Source of the DNA: Plasmodium malariae
Taxonomy: Eukaryota > Apicomplexa > Aconoidasida > Haemosporida > Plasmodiidae
Length of the DNA stretch: 64,000 nucleotides
Direction: 5' to 3'
NCBI RefSeq assembly: GCF_900090045.1
Contig: NC_041782.1
Span: 1,299,001-1,363,000 of the forward strand
Shown: piece after piece, positions 43,552 through 54,394 of the stretch
How the letters are laid out: the number at the start of each line of letters is the position of its first letter
How positions within the stretch are numbered: the first letter of the stretch is position 1
Translations under genes and position numbers: made by a program
The notes under the pieces: generated by a model
What the model was told of the DNA's origin: nothing
What the model saw: only the letters and a program-made list of their open reading frames with translations
Database searches by the model: none

Positions 43552-45250
43552 TATCACAACACTATTCGGACCATTTTTAATGTGGGGAAATAACAATTAA
43601 TTTTCATACAGAAGACTTTTGAAGTTACATTTTTTTTTTTTTTTTTTTATAAAAGGAGCAATCTTAACCACATTTCATTATGGCAATAAATTAAAACATA
43701 ATATAAGGGTAATTAATTTTCTGATGCACGAATAAGGAAATTTTTTCACTTTGGAGAAACATTTGTTTTGCTCATGTTCCATTTTTGTTAATTTTAATTA
43801 AGCGAAGCATGAGGGAAATTTTAGTTGTTTATATGTTTACTTTAGCGCATGTTTGATTATTTAAACATCGTAATTGTTATTTACTTGTATACTTATGCGT
43901 GCATGTATATGTGTGTTTTTTTTTTTTTTTTTTTTCTGAACATGTCATATTTTTTCTCATTTTTAGAACTTTGCAAAATTACAATTTTAGCAAAACGAAA
44001 AATGGAAAAATTAAAAAATTATAGCAACATATGTTGGTTTTTCACGTTGTTTTACATAATTATCCTAGTTAGCATTTTATCCGATTTCTCATTTCTCAGT
44101 ACACATGTTTTGCTACAACTATATTTTTGTGTTTTGTTTGGGGTTTATACATCATCAAAAATTGTTCTTATTATTTATCCTTCATAAAACGATAACATAT
44201 TAATATAGGCACATATAAATATGCTATATATGCTACCATCCATATGATCTATTTTTTTGTGCCTTCATATCATGTTTGAGTCTTTGAGGAAAATATGTAT
44301 TTGTACATATTTATATAATAAATTAACCCCTCTCCTCACATTTTTATAAATTACAGATGGTCATATTATGCCACTTATTATTATCCCTTCATTAGCAGCA
44401 TAAATAGTTCATAAACTAATTAATACTCCAGTAACATTACGTATTACTGTTGCAATATCGCTATGAACAACTCCAATTTTTTTATTAAATATTAAGGGAA
44501 TACCTTTAAAATGTCCTCCGTAAAACGAACTTGTTCATTTAATATTTTAATAATGTGAAATATTTGAAAATTTAGAAATATTTGAAAATTAAGAAAAATT
44601 TGAAAAGATGATAAAGAATTAAAATAATGCAAAGCAATACACTGTGTTGCATTTTTTCTATCGCTCCATGTATTTCCGCAAATGCAGGTGCAATGTTTTT
44701 ATCGTGAAAATGCCATGTGTATTTATTTTAAGCGCTAAACTTTATTTATTTTTTTTTTATTATTTTTAATTAATTTTTATAATTTTACTTATTCTTTATT
44801 GTTTTTTTCTTTTTTGCGTTACTTTTAAAAAATTTAAATAAAAAAAATACATCAATATTTTGTTAATAATAATTCGCGAAATAAATACATGATTTTACTC
44901 TGCGAATTTTCTAAGAATGCAAAAAAAAAATTATTTTTTTCCCCAAAGGAGGATTTTAAAATCGCATGTAGATTTACCTCTTTAATTTTTCGTCTTTCAT
45001 TTGTTCACTCTTTATCACGCATTTGTGCTGCTCATTTTCGTAGCTGATTTTTATTTCGCATTTATATCTCGAATTTATAACACGCATTTATATAGCGAAT
45101 TTATACCACTCATTTATACCGCGAATTTTGCACGTTACCCCCGTTTATTAACAAAACTACGTAGAAAGGGTTATATGTTATTCCCGTTTTCCTTTTTTTT
45201 TTTTTTCTTTTTTTCATTACAATTTAACGAAAAAAGGCAGGTAACAAAGA
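43552..45250. other. Intergenic between EEP gene and RBX1, with one small candidate ORF
   Basis: Mostly A+T-rich spacer. It contains the candidate membrane-protein frame at 44002-44187, listed separately. Around 45045-45130 a degenerate repeat of GCGAATTTAT / CGCATTTATA lies just upstream of RBX1. Nothing else is supported. Confidence 0.55.
44002..44187 (+). CDS. Possible small two-helix membrane protein (61 aa)
   Basis: An open frame from ATG 44002 (MEKLKNYSNICWFFTLFYII) to TAA 44185-44187 encodes two hydrophobic segments, at residues about 11-27 and 37-59, separated by a short loop (SDFSFLSTH). A T-rich tract and a TTTTTAG acceptor-like site end at 43966, and the same frame is open from there (LCKITILAKRK before the Met), so this may be the last exon of a split gene. 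The codon mix is richer in G and C than the spacer. I recognise no family; small ER membrane subunits have this shape. Confidence 0.4.
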   Translation: MEKLKNYSNICWFFTLFYIIILVSILSDFSFLSTHVLLQLYFCVLFGVYTSSKIVLIIYPS

Positions 45251-45574
45251 ATGATTGATAACATAAGGAATGATGACAAAGAAATATTCAAAGTTCATAA
45301 GTGGTCAGCAGTTGCTGCATGGTCGTGGGATATCAGTGTAGACAATTGCGCTATTTGTAGAAATCATATAATGGACTTATGCATTGAGTGTCAAGCTAAG
45401 TTAAATGAAAATGATAATGATAAAGAGAAAAAAATTGATAAAGAAAATTGCACAGTTGCTTGGGGTGTGTGTAATCATGCTTTTCATCTACATTGTATAT
45501 CAAGATGGATTAAAGCAAGACAAGTTTGTCCCTTAGATAACACTAATTGGGAATTCCAAAAGGCTGCAGATTAA
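45251..45574 (+). CDS. RBX1: RING-box protein 1 (RBX1/ROC1), cullin-RING ligase subunit (107 aa)
   Basis: A single exon starts [20 protein letters not shown] and ends EFQKAAD. The N-terminal strand ([16 protein letters not shown]) that inserts into the cullin is intact. The RING-H2 zinc ligands follow in RBX1 order: Cys33, Cys36, Cys44, Cys47, Cys67, Cys74, His76, His79, His81, Cys82, Cys93 and Asp96 (CPLD), and the E2-contact Trp is in SRWIKARQ. It recruits an E2 to cullin ligases. A short charged insert (about 51-66) separates the two halves of the RING and is the only departure from the usual protein. Length is normal for the family. It converges with the P4-ATPase gene. Confidence 0.96.
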   Translation: MIDNIRNDDKEIFKVHKWSAVAAWSWDISVDNCAICRNHIMDLCIECQAKLNENDNDKEKKIDKENCTVAWGVCNHAFHLHCISRWIKARQVCPLDNTNWEFQKAAD

Positions 45575-46083
45575 TTATTATCTAACTGTTTTTTACACTC
45601 CTAATTTTTGACCATGTACTTGGAGGGGGTATACGAAAAACATGAGCTCAAGTACAATCCCCTTTTAAAAACCCGTTTGCACGGTTTTCGAGATTGTCCA
45701 AATGGAAATTTTAAAGTGATATTTTCCTCCCCTTTTTGTTTCATTTTAGTTCTTTATTTGCTTCATTTTCGTCCCATTTTTACTCCACTTTCGTCTCATT
45801 TTTGCTTCACTTTCGTCTCATTTGTGCTTCACTTTCGTCTCATTTTTGCTTCACTTTCGTCCCACTTTTGCAATATTTTTTTTGTGACCCTTTGCATGTA
45901 ACAAATTTTTTTTTTTTTTTTTTTTTTAAATCATTATTAAAAAATAAATAATATTAAAATAAGCAAATAAAAATTTTAATAAATGGAAAAATTAATAAAA
46001 TAGGAACATACAATAACAAGAAAACATTGCGATGGTAAAAATAAAACGAAACAGTGGGGGGGTGCACTTGCAAATGTATATTC

Positions 46084-46115
<32 letters not shown>

Positions 46116-46458
46116 ACATGTGTATATATAAATATAGGTACACATATGTACGTCATGAAAATTATAAAAGGAATTAACAAAAAAAAAAAAAGAAAAAATC
46201 ATATAAACGCACAACTCGTTATGTCATGAAAAGCACACTTCAATGTACACTTTAAATTAGACTAAAAAAAAAAAAAAAAAAAAAAAAATTATTCAAAAAA
46301 AATGACTTTCCTGACCATTTAAGCAAAAATTATTTTTACTTTATCATTCTCCCGAATTATGTATTCTTCAAAATGGATTAAATACCCTTCTCGTTCGTGC
46401 GCCCAATATCGTAACTGTGAAGGCGTCTTCTGTTCTGTTCCCCTCTCTACCTTTTACG

Positions 46459-46495
<37 letters not shown>

Positions 46496-46650
46496 GTAAT
46501 TTTTGTTTTCTCTTCTTCCGTTTTTGCCTCTACTGTTTCACTTGTATAAGAAGTAATCCTGCACGGTTTTGGAGCACAAAGTGAGCAAGCAACATTTTGT
46601 GGATTTTATTTATATTTTTGCGCGTATGTTTAGGAGTTACACCATCCCTT
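45575..46650. other. Convergent intergenic, RBX1 and P4-ATPase 3' ends
   Basis: This holds a 21-bp tandem array at 45769-45880, T and A runs near 45906-45927 and 46264-46288, and (TA)n runs at 46084-46108 and 46463-46490. No coding signal. Confidence 0.6.
45769..45880. repeat. 21-bp minisatellite (TTTTGCTTCACTTTCGTCTCA)
   Basis: About five copies of a 21-bp unit TTTTGCTTCACTTTCGTCTCA with a few base changes, lying about 200 bp after the RBX1 stop. Confidence 0.88.
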
Positions 46651-49600
46651 TCAAGTTTTCCTCTTGCACTTGAAAGATACAATGTCATCCTTTGCTAAGG
46701 GCATCTTAATTTTATAAATGGCCTTTTGTACTAAGCCCCAAAAAGCTTCCTTTGCTTCCACTGCAAAAGCAAAACCTTTATGAGTAAAATCATTGAAACT
46801 ATTTAGGCTATCTATATATGCTAATTTTTTCATTTCACATTTTCTTAAACCTTCAAACTTCCCAAGACTTAACTGCTCAAGAACAATTTGTTCCATAGTT
46901 GGTTTTTTTATAAATTGATAAGTCATAAGTACTATTAGAGGTAAGAGGGATACATAAAGAGATATAATAATAGAGATATAATAATTAGCAGAAGAGTGAG
47001 CTCGTTCGAACGTCCCATGTAATTCATCGGCTCCTACTATATCTAAAAAGAATTTTGTATTACTTATAATAAACCAGAAAAAAAAAGTAATAATAATTTC
47101 AAACCATAAAACAGCATGAGAAATAACAAACCAAGTGTTTGTCATAAGTACTACTACAACATTGACTGCAATAACATGATGTGTATAGAGTATTTGAGAA
47201 AAGGTATTAAAATCAATATCGACACTATGGTTTTCCTCTATGGTAGAATATGCTTGACCCGTTGAAAAGTGCAGAATAATTACAGTTTCTACTGATGCTA
47301 GCCAGATAGCAAAGAGTAAGTAAACAAATAAATACTGTGTACCGTATGATCGATATTTATCCGGTTTTGATCTTTTGCCTATCCATGATTTCATCTGGTC
47401 AGTTGACTTATGAAAAAAAGGGATACATTTAAATGGAAATAAAAAAATTTTAAAGAGACCATGATAACAATATTTTATTTTCTCTGTATAATATTCTATT
47501 TTTTTATTGGAATAAAGAGGCCATAATGTGGATGGGGATGTGCCATATAGTAATGGATTATTCAAGAGTATATGATGAGGTAGTTGTTTATCTAATGCTA
47601 CAAAAAATATAACTGGTAAAGAGGTAAACGCTATGTTAATAATTTGCTTAGTCCATGGATTCCATGCATCGATTGCACTATATCCTGTCCAGAATATCAA
47701 AACCATAGAACATAAACAAAAACTTACATTACGAAAAATGCAAAAATATACTAAGAAAGAATTCCTTCTTAATGATTCTCTTCCATGTACAAATAATAAT
47801 TTTTTTAAATATTTAAATTCACTTATGGTAAAGTCAGAGGATCTAGCTGCTTGTAATCCCTCCTTACCAGCTATTCCAACACCAACATTTGCCATCAAAA
47901 TCATACCTACGTCATTTGCACCATCTCCTATAGCTAGAGATGTTCCCCTAGGATTAAATGCTGAATTTTCCTTAACTAGTAATGACTTCTGTTTTGGTGT
48001 CACTCTACATGCAATAAGAGTTGATGCACTTCTAGCCAATGTGTAAAATTTTATTTTTAATATTTTATTATTCATAATTACATCTAATGCTTCCCCAGTA
48101 ATAGTAATAGAAAATTGGGAATAATGTACTTTATTATCCTTTGCTTTCATTTTATCTATATCATTATTATTATTATTATCATTATTATTATTATTATTAT
48201 GACCAAATGATTCACTAGATTCTAAAAAGGAATTATATATTTTTTCTTGTTTATCCAATCCAGGAAGAGAAGATGAAGTATCATTTTTAATATTAAAAAT
48301 ATTTGATGATATACTACTTTTATTTATTGTACCAAAAATATTTGTTTTCATAAAATTAAGAATAGTTTCAGATCTTAGATCTAAATTTAAATGCTCCCAG
48401 TTAACACTATTCCACCATTTATTCCCATGATTAACATTCAATAAATTAGCTGCGTTTGTATTTTTCTCATGAATATTAATTTGTTCAAGTAATAACGTTG
48501 GACTTGTTTCTGTAAATACAGCATTATACGTTTCCTTATTTAGTATATTTATTGAATGTCCAATGTTTATTGCTGTTTCAAGTTTGTCTCCTGTCAATAC
48601 ACAAATTGTCATCCCTGCATCTCTCAAATCTTGTATCACTTGAGGAACATCCTCCTGTAATTTATCATCAATTCCGGTGCAACCGATTATTACTAGATTT
48701 TTTTCCGCTTCATCATAAAACGTTTGCAAATAGTCCTCGTCTCCTGCATCTTCTCCTGCTGTTATTCCCCCTTTTCCATTTTCTGATTTCTTCCTTGCTT
48801 CCATATGACTTGTATACATACTACTAAACTCATCTTCTGTTAAATGTTTATATCCTAACACTAAGGTCCGAAGGCCAGATGTTGCAAAGGCATTTAACTG
48901 ATACTCTATATGTCCCACAATATGTTCTTGATTTTTGGCAGCCAGTTTTAGTACACTTGTGTCAGCACCCTTTACTAGCATGTATATTTCATCCTTTTCA
49001 TTTTTAACAATTAGGGACATTCGTTTCCTAACATTGTCGAAGGAAAATACATCAAGGATTTCAAAGGAAAGGATGGGCACTACTTTCTTGTTAATTTTTT
49101 TTTTTTCTTCCTCTCTCACTCGTTCGTCCCTTTGTTCCTCTATTCTTTCTCCTTTTTCCTCTCCCATTTTTTCGTCCCTTTCTTTCTCCACAGCTTCCAT
49201 CCTAGTCTGTTCACTAAAGCTCACCTTGTTGGAAGTAAATATATTTTTAATGGGTATGGACATGTAGAAATTGCTGGCCTCATCTTTCACATTATAGTTA
49301 ATGGAACTTCCCAAAGTAGACTCATTTAATTTCGATTGTCTTTTTTTTTTGTCTTTACTCATGGATACCTCCGGAAAGTAGGTATCAAAGTTATCTTCAT
49401 AAAAACGCTTTTTCAACAAAAAATCGTTGAATACCTTTTCTCCTAAAATAAATCTTTGTGCAAATGTAGATGTTAACTCAACTTCGATTGTTGTTAAATT
49501 TGGTCTATTAACGAATTCACATCCTAGATATAAGGAAGTACTAATCAATGCTAATTCGTCTGGAGAACTTGTATCATATTGTGGTTGAGTTTGAGTTATA

Positions 49601-52110
49601 TAAGTATAATTAATTTGTGTTTCTTTATCATATATTTTTATTTTATCCATACTATTGTTTTCATCTTCATTAATATCCATTTCATCTATATCCACATTTC
49701 TAATCATACCACTATGACATAAACTTAATACTAATAATAAGAAATGCACTTGATCTTCTGCATCATTCCGAATACTATAAATTTTGTTCACAAATAATAT
49801 TCGATTAAAAAAAACAAATTGATTTTCTCCTCGTTCGAAATCGCTTTCACTGTATATATTCGTCATATGTTCATCCGTCAAACTGTTCAAGTGCATATGC
49901 TTCTTTTTTTTTTTATGACTATTGAGAGACGTCCTCGACCAGTTCAGGGGATGCACTTTCGATTTTTTGTAATGTTCATTCATTGAGCTTATTCTTAGGT
50001 TCACATTTCGCTTCGTCGGGATGTTACTCTGGAACCCCTGGAAATATTCGCTTTTGTCCTTGTCATTTTTTCTTCCCACCTGGTCATTTTCGCTACCCAT
50101 CTGATCATTTTCGCTACCCATCTGATCATTTTCGCTACCCATCTGATCATTTTCGCTACCCATCTGATCATTTTCGCTACCCATCTGATCATTTTCGCTA
50201 CCCATCTGATCATCTTTTTCATCGTCATCTGCGTCCCCCTGTGAATCCTCTTCCGCATCGACAGCTGCCTTTTCTTCCTCTTTCCCCTCGGGAGCAACAA
50301 TGAACGAACCGAACTTGTCAGAACTTTGCATCCTCCTCCTTTTCTTCATTATATTATCTTTAATATCCCTAAAATCGTAAAAACCATAAATGCCCTTATT
50401 CCCTAGTCCTATATTTTGCAACTGCATTACATTTTGAGTAAGTGTACCAGTTTTATCCGAGTAGATATGAGTAACGTTTCCCATCTCTTCTAGTAGTTGT
50501 CCAGCTTTACTTAAAGCATGCCTACCAGCCTTTTCACTATACATATCATTATCCCAGTTAATTAGATATCCCTGTAGTAGTCTGACAACTTCCCATATTA
50601 ATAACAGATCGACAGGAATAAAAGAACCAAATAATAGAACCATAGAACCAATAGTAATAAAGAAAGTTTTCAAGCTATCTGAATGTTGATCTAGATGTAA
50701 ATACCATAAATTATAGCCTTTTTTTCTCATCCACAATACACCTGCTATAGCTACAATAAAAGAAATAAAAATTTGACAAATAATTAACACAATAACATGA
50801 TTTCCATAAACAAATTCTAATCTTGACCATTTCTGTCTTGATTTTGTAGATGCATTTTTCATTAATTTTGTTCTATTTCCAGTATTAATTACTAACCCAT
50901 ATATCCATTTCGTGTTTACTAGAGATGTTCCCCTTAGTACTAAGTTATCTATAGTTATATGAACAACATGCTTTTCTTTTTCCCTCCTTTGCTCCTTTTG
51001 CTCATTTGTGTAATCAAAAATAGATATTTTTTCATCATATTCCGTGGTGCAATCCTCGTTTCTTCCCTTCCTTTCCACTTCCACATTCGGTACATTAGAT
51101 ACATTCGAAAGCACAAAATGCTGTTCATTTATTTCGCTTCGAAATCTGTTGTTCATATATGTCTTATTACCGTTATCCGTATCATCGACGTCTTTTGAAG
51201 CCTCTTTTCCTGACTTGCACATGTATTTTTTACCTTTCGCCCCGTTGAGTAGTTGCTGTTGCTGCTTCTCATGCTGCTGAGTCACCTCCTTTCCTAATGC
51301 TCTAAGCCGACTGTTGCTATCATAAAAATGCACAACTACCCCATCGTCTGCCTTATACTGCAGAGGAGGAAGTAGCATGTACCCCTTATAGTCAAAGATG
51401 TCATCATTGGGTCTTTCACTTATTAACTCAATTCTACAATAGCCCGCACTTTTATCATGTTTAAAATATTTGGATATATCAGGTAAACAATATTTCTGTT
51501 TTACATTAGATTCACCATCGACATTTTTAGTTTCAATATTTACTATACCTTTTTTATTTGAACAATTTAGTACTATTAAATCTGCTGGGAAATATTCATA
51601 GGCAAAGATTTTAACAACATCTCCATCTTTAATATTTGCCCATTTCTTTTCCTTCAATATCCCATTTTCAAAAACCATTGTACTTTTACTATTCTCTTCA
51701 TTATCAGATTTATGTCTTTGCCAATCTTCAAAAAACTCTTTTATCATAGCTACAACTATAATAAAAACTAAGGGGATCAAATAAGTGGGCATTCCTTTCG
51801 AATCTGTTATTTCTGGTATTAACTGTAACATAGATATGGATAAAAAATATAAATTCCCTAACCTCAGAAATTGAAAAAATACTATTAGAGGTATAAAACT
51901 GTATATCTTATATTTAGCTGTCCTAATCTCATTTCGGTGTTTCTTACCATATATTATATCAATATTTAAATCTTCCTCCTCTAATCTTTTATGGGCATTT
52001 TTTACATACAATTCATGATCTTTGTTTATTTCAAAATTAGAAATCAAATATATTTTATTTTCGTGCCTTATACCCTTTATCTTACTCGTTATCCACTCCA
52101 CCACATTCAT
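46651..52110 (-). CDS. ATP7: P4-type ATPase, phospholipid flippase (1819 aa)
   Basis: The frame is open further upstream, but ATG 52110-52108 (MNVVEWITSKIKGIRHENKI) is chosen because it follows an A/T leader and upstream codons encode low-quality sequence. Motifs run in P-type order: RLGNLYFLSISMLQLIP at the first membrane pair, the actuator DGES (Glu200, where most flippases have DGET), the TM4 motif IPVDL, the phosphorylation site DKTGTLT (Asp552), the nucleotide-binding KGAD and RKRMSLIV, and the hinge GDGANDVGM (about 1394-1402). About ten membrane helices are present. P4-ATPases flip phospholipids to the cytosolic leaflet, usually with a CDC50 partner. An acidic insert with six or seven GSENDQM repeats lies at about 632-675, and other inserts enlarge the N-domain. 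The ATP7 name is from remembered synteny. Confidence 0.95.
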   Translation of the reverse strand: MNVVEWITSKIKGIRHENKIYLISNFEINKDHELYVKNAHKRLEEEDLNIDIIYGKKHRNEIRTAKYKIYSFIPLIVFFQFLRLGNLYFLSISMLQLIPEITDSKGMPTYLIPLVFIIVVAMIKEFFEDWQRHKSDNEENSKSTMVFENGILKEKKWANIKDGDVVKIFAYEYFPADLIVLNCSNKKGIVNIETKNVDGESNVKQKYCLPDISKYFKHDKSAGYCRIELISERPNDDIFDYKGYMLLPPLQYKADDGVVVHFYDSNSRLRALGKEVTQQHEKQQQQLLNGAKGKKYMCKSGKEASKDVDDTDNGNKTYMNNRFRSEINEQHFVLSNVSNVPNVEVERKGRNEDCTTEYDEKISIFDYTNEQKEQRREKEKHVVHITIDNLVLRGTSLVNTKWIYGLVINTGNRTKLMKNASTKSRQKWSRLEFVYGNHVIVLIICQIFISFIVAIAGVLWMRKKGYNLWYLHLDQHSDSLKTFFITIGSMVLLFGSFIPVDLLLIWEVVRLLQGYLINWDNDMYSEKAGRHALSKAGQLLEEMGNVTHIYSDKTGTLTQNVMQLQNIGLGNKGIYGFYDFRDIKDNIMKKRRRMQSSDKFGSFIVAPEGKEEEKAAVDAEEDSQGDADDDEKDDQMGSENDQMGSENDQMGSENDQMGSENDQMGSENDQMGSENDQVGRKNDKDKSEYFQGFQSNIPTKRNVNLRISSMNEHYKKSKVHPLNWSRTSLNSHKKKKKHMHLNSLTDEHMTNIYSESDFERGENQFVFFNRILFVNKIYSIRNDAEDQVHFLLLVLSLCHSGMIRNVDIDEMDINEDENNSMDKIKIYDKETQINYTYITQTQPQYDTSSPDELALISTSLYLGCEFVNRPNLTTIEVELTSTFAQRFILGEKVFNDFLLKKRFYEDNFDTYFPEVSMSKDKKKRQSKLNESTLGSSINYNVKDEASNFYMSIPIKNIFTSNKVSFSEQTRMEAVEKERDEKMGEEKGERIEEQRDERVREEEKKKINKKVVPILSFEILDVFSFDNVRKRMSLIVKNEKDEIYMLVKGADTSVLKLAAKNQEHIVGHIEYQLNAFATSGLRTLVLGYKHLTEDEFSSMYTSHMEARKKSENGKGGITAGEDAGDEDYLQTFYDEAEKNLVIIGCTGIDDKLQEDVPQVIQDLRDAGMTICVLTGDKLETAINIGHSINILNKETYNAVFTETSPTLLLEQINIHEKNTNAANLLNVNHGNKWWNSVNWEHLNLDLRSETILNFMKTNIFGTINKSSISSNIFNIKNDTSSSLPGLDKQEKIYNSFLESSESFGHNNNNNNDNNNNNDIDKMKAKDNKVHYSQFSITITGEALDVIMNNKILKIKFYTLARSASTLIACRVTPKQKSLLVKENSAFNPRGTSLAIGDGANDVGMILMANVGVGIAGKEGLQAARSSDFTISEFKYLKKLLFVHGRESLRRNSFLVYFCIFRNVSFCLCSMVLIFWTGYSAIDAWNPWTKQIINIAFTSLPVIFFVALDKQLPHHILLNNPLLYGTSPSTLWPLYSNKKIEYYTEKIKYCYHGLFKIFLFPFKCIPFFHKSTDQMKSWIGKRSKPDKYRSYGTQYLFVYLLFAIWLASVETVIILHFSTGQAYSTIEENHSVDIDFNTFSQILYTHHVIAVNVVVVLMTNTWFVISHAVLWFEIIITFFFWFIISNTKFFLDIVGADELHGTFERAHSSANYYISIIISLYVSLLPLIVLMTYQFIKKPTMEQIVLEQLSLGKFEGLRKCEMKKLAYIDSLNSFNDFTHKGFAFAVEAKEAFWGLVQKAIYKIKMPLAKDDIVSFKCKRKT
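50085..50215 (-). repeat. In-frame 21-bp repeat GSENDQM in the P4-ATPase
   Basis: Six to seven near-identical copies of a 21-bp unit coding GSENDQM, in the large cytosolic loop after the phosphorylation site. Confidence 0.92.
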
Positions 52111-54115
52111 TATAACTTCCTGGTTCGTTGGACGTTTCGGTTGAGTGGGGGGAGGGGGGTTGCGGAAGGGATGAATCTGTGTATATATTAGCAAATGTAT
52201 AGCGTGAACACATGTATAACATGCATACATACACATATATACACGTATGCATGCACTTGTACATATATATACCTATATGCATGCACGTACTTGGGTGTAC
52301 TAAGAGGGAACAAAAAAAAATGGCATTATCAGCTATTTGTTTTTGGCTCCCTATTATGCTAAAGCAAATGCATGCTGCCTCACCCCCAGCATTTACATTT
52401 ACTTAAAAAAATACAAGTAGAATCCCATAGTCGATTAAGACCTCTTATTACCTACCCCTTAATAGGAGATTTACCTGAAATTGTTAAGCTTACTGTGAGG
52501 GTAAACAGCGGTAAAAATAGGAACGTGGTCAGTGCGCTTAATGTGCACAACTTGTAGAACTCTCACAATGTCTTGAATATAAAATGTGGACCCAATAGGA
52601 AGTATATGTTAATAAGTAAAACACAACAACCCTGACAAAGGGGAAATGGGGCACGAAAAAAATATTGCAGTACGACAACAACGGAATTAACAGTAAGTGA
52701 AAAAAAAAAAAAAGGTAAAAAGAATAAGTATAAAAAGTAAAAAGGAGAATATGTACATAATACATGTAATTTGTATCACTTAACATAAAAGCGCTAACGA
52801 AATGCGCACCGGAAATGGCAATTATGTCACAGATGAAGTTGTTTTGGGATAAGTAAAACTTTAAAAAAAAAAAAAAAAAAAAAGAAGCACCAAGTAGTTA
52901 GCAGTAAATAGTAAACAGTGAACAGTAAACTATAAATAATAAACAAGAAACGGTAAACGGTAAACGGTAAACTATAAAATATTAAATATAAATTGTTAAG
53001 TGTTAATTGTTAAGTGTATACTAAAAAGTGCGAAAAAAAATTCTTTAAAAGAAAAGAACTGTGATGATCATATTCTGGTAGTTCACTATGGGTGAAACGA
53101 CTGAGCAAAATATATTTTTTAAACACATTTATGTGTATATGTATATATGCATGTATGTATGTGTACATGAAGGCATACATACATACATACATAAATACAT
53201 GCCTTTCTGCTTATTTAAGCGAGTTATGGTTTGTAGGAAAATAAGTTGGTATATCCATATCTGCTCATGCATGATATGTACACAGGGTCTCACGTATTTT
53301 CCCCTTTTTTTCCTTTTTTTTTTTTTTTTTTTTGTTTAACGGAAATTAACGAATGAAGCACAACTTTTCCATTTTGTAAAAATAGGACATAAAAAAAAAA
53401 AAAAAAAAAAAAAGTATAAAAATTAATATTGAAATATTAAGTGGAAATAAAATTAAAATATTGCTTGGAAATAAATACATACGCAATAACTTCCTCTTTT
53501 GTTTGATAGGGGAATAAAAAATTTATAAGGATATTTCTAATGGCAGCGTGAAAGGGTACAACACGTTATATGAGCATAGGTATACGTAATATATGTATGT
53601 TCGTATGCATATATATATTTTAGGCTTCACTTCTTTACCTTGCTCCAGATTTTACATGTTAGTGTACATATATAATACAGAAAAAATTACCCAAAAAAAA
53701 AAAAAAAAAATTGAAATTATGTCGAACGAGTTTGCTAAAAAATTTTAGTTTCTAAAAAGTAAAAAGGTACATCCTCTTTATGCTTACCATGTAAGGCAAA
53801 CAGTTAAGTAAAAAATGAAAAAAGAAAGTTAATATATAAAAGATACAAAATAAAACATAAAAGATACAAAATAAAGGATAAAAGATACAAAATAAAAGAT
53901 AAAAAATACAAAATAAAAGATAAAAAAAGCACTGCTTTTTAAATTTAATTATTAACATGCTACACTGTTTAGCAAACTTAAAAATATAAATAAAAGAGTA
54001 AATACATAGAAGTAAAAGAAGAAAAAAAAAGTAAGAATAAAACATTGTACTATGTGAATTATGTTGAAAAATAAAAACTGCAACGTACAGAAACTACAAT
54101 TCAAGTGTATAAACG

Positions 54116-54164
<49 letters not shown>

Positions 54165-54394
54165 TGTACACATGTTCATGTATGAGTGAATAATAGGTTT
54201 CCATTTTAGAAACACAAAAATGCTGACAAAAATGCACAAAAAATGAACAGTTCTGAATTTTTAATACATGTGAAAGAAAATAAAAATAAAATAAAATCGT
54301 AAAAAAGTTGCTCACTGTATATATATATATGAGTATATGTATATATATATGTATGTATATGTATATATGAATTAGCCTCGGAAGGTATAAAAAA
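52111..54394. other. Divergent intergenic region, P4-ATPase and CCDC47-like gene
   Basis: This is 2.3 kb between two divergent starts. It holds a G+C-richer island at 52320-52560, AGTAAAC/GGTAAAC repeats around 52905-53000, a T run near 53317-53333, A runs near 52862-52882 and 53392-53413, a 21-bp array at 53838-53921 and (TA)n near 54118-54156. Short exon-like pieces occur at 53088-53140 (starting MGETTEQNIFFKH) and 53511-53552, but a consistent gene could not be built. Confidence 0.5.
53838..53921. repeat. 21-bp minisatellite (AAAAGATACAAAATAAARGAT)
   Basis: Four copies of a 21-bp A-rich unit in the region upstream of the CCDC47-like gene. Confidence 0.88.

Noticed and set aside
53055..53110. 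Possible C/D box snoRNA (GTGATGA then CTGA about 35 nt later)
   Set aside because: The spacing is too short for a normal C/D snoRNA, no convincing terminal stem or C'/D' pair is seen, and such short motifs occur by chance.
53088..53552. Possible tiny split gene (MGETTEQNIFFKH, a middle piece, then GNKKFIRIFLMAA)
   Set aside because: Phase can be made to fit only with selected weak donors, and the product would be about 33 residues with no recognised homology.
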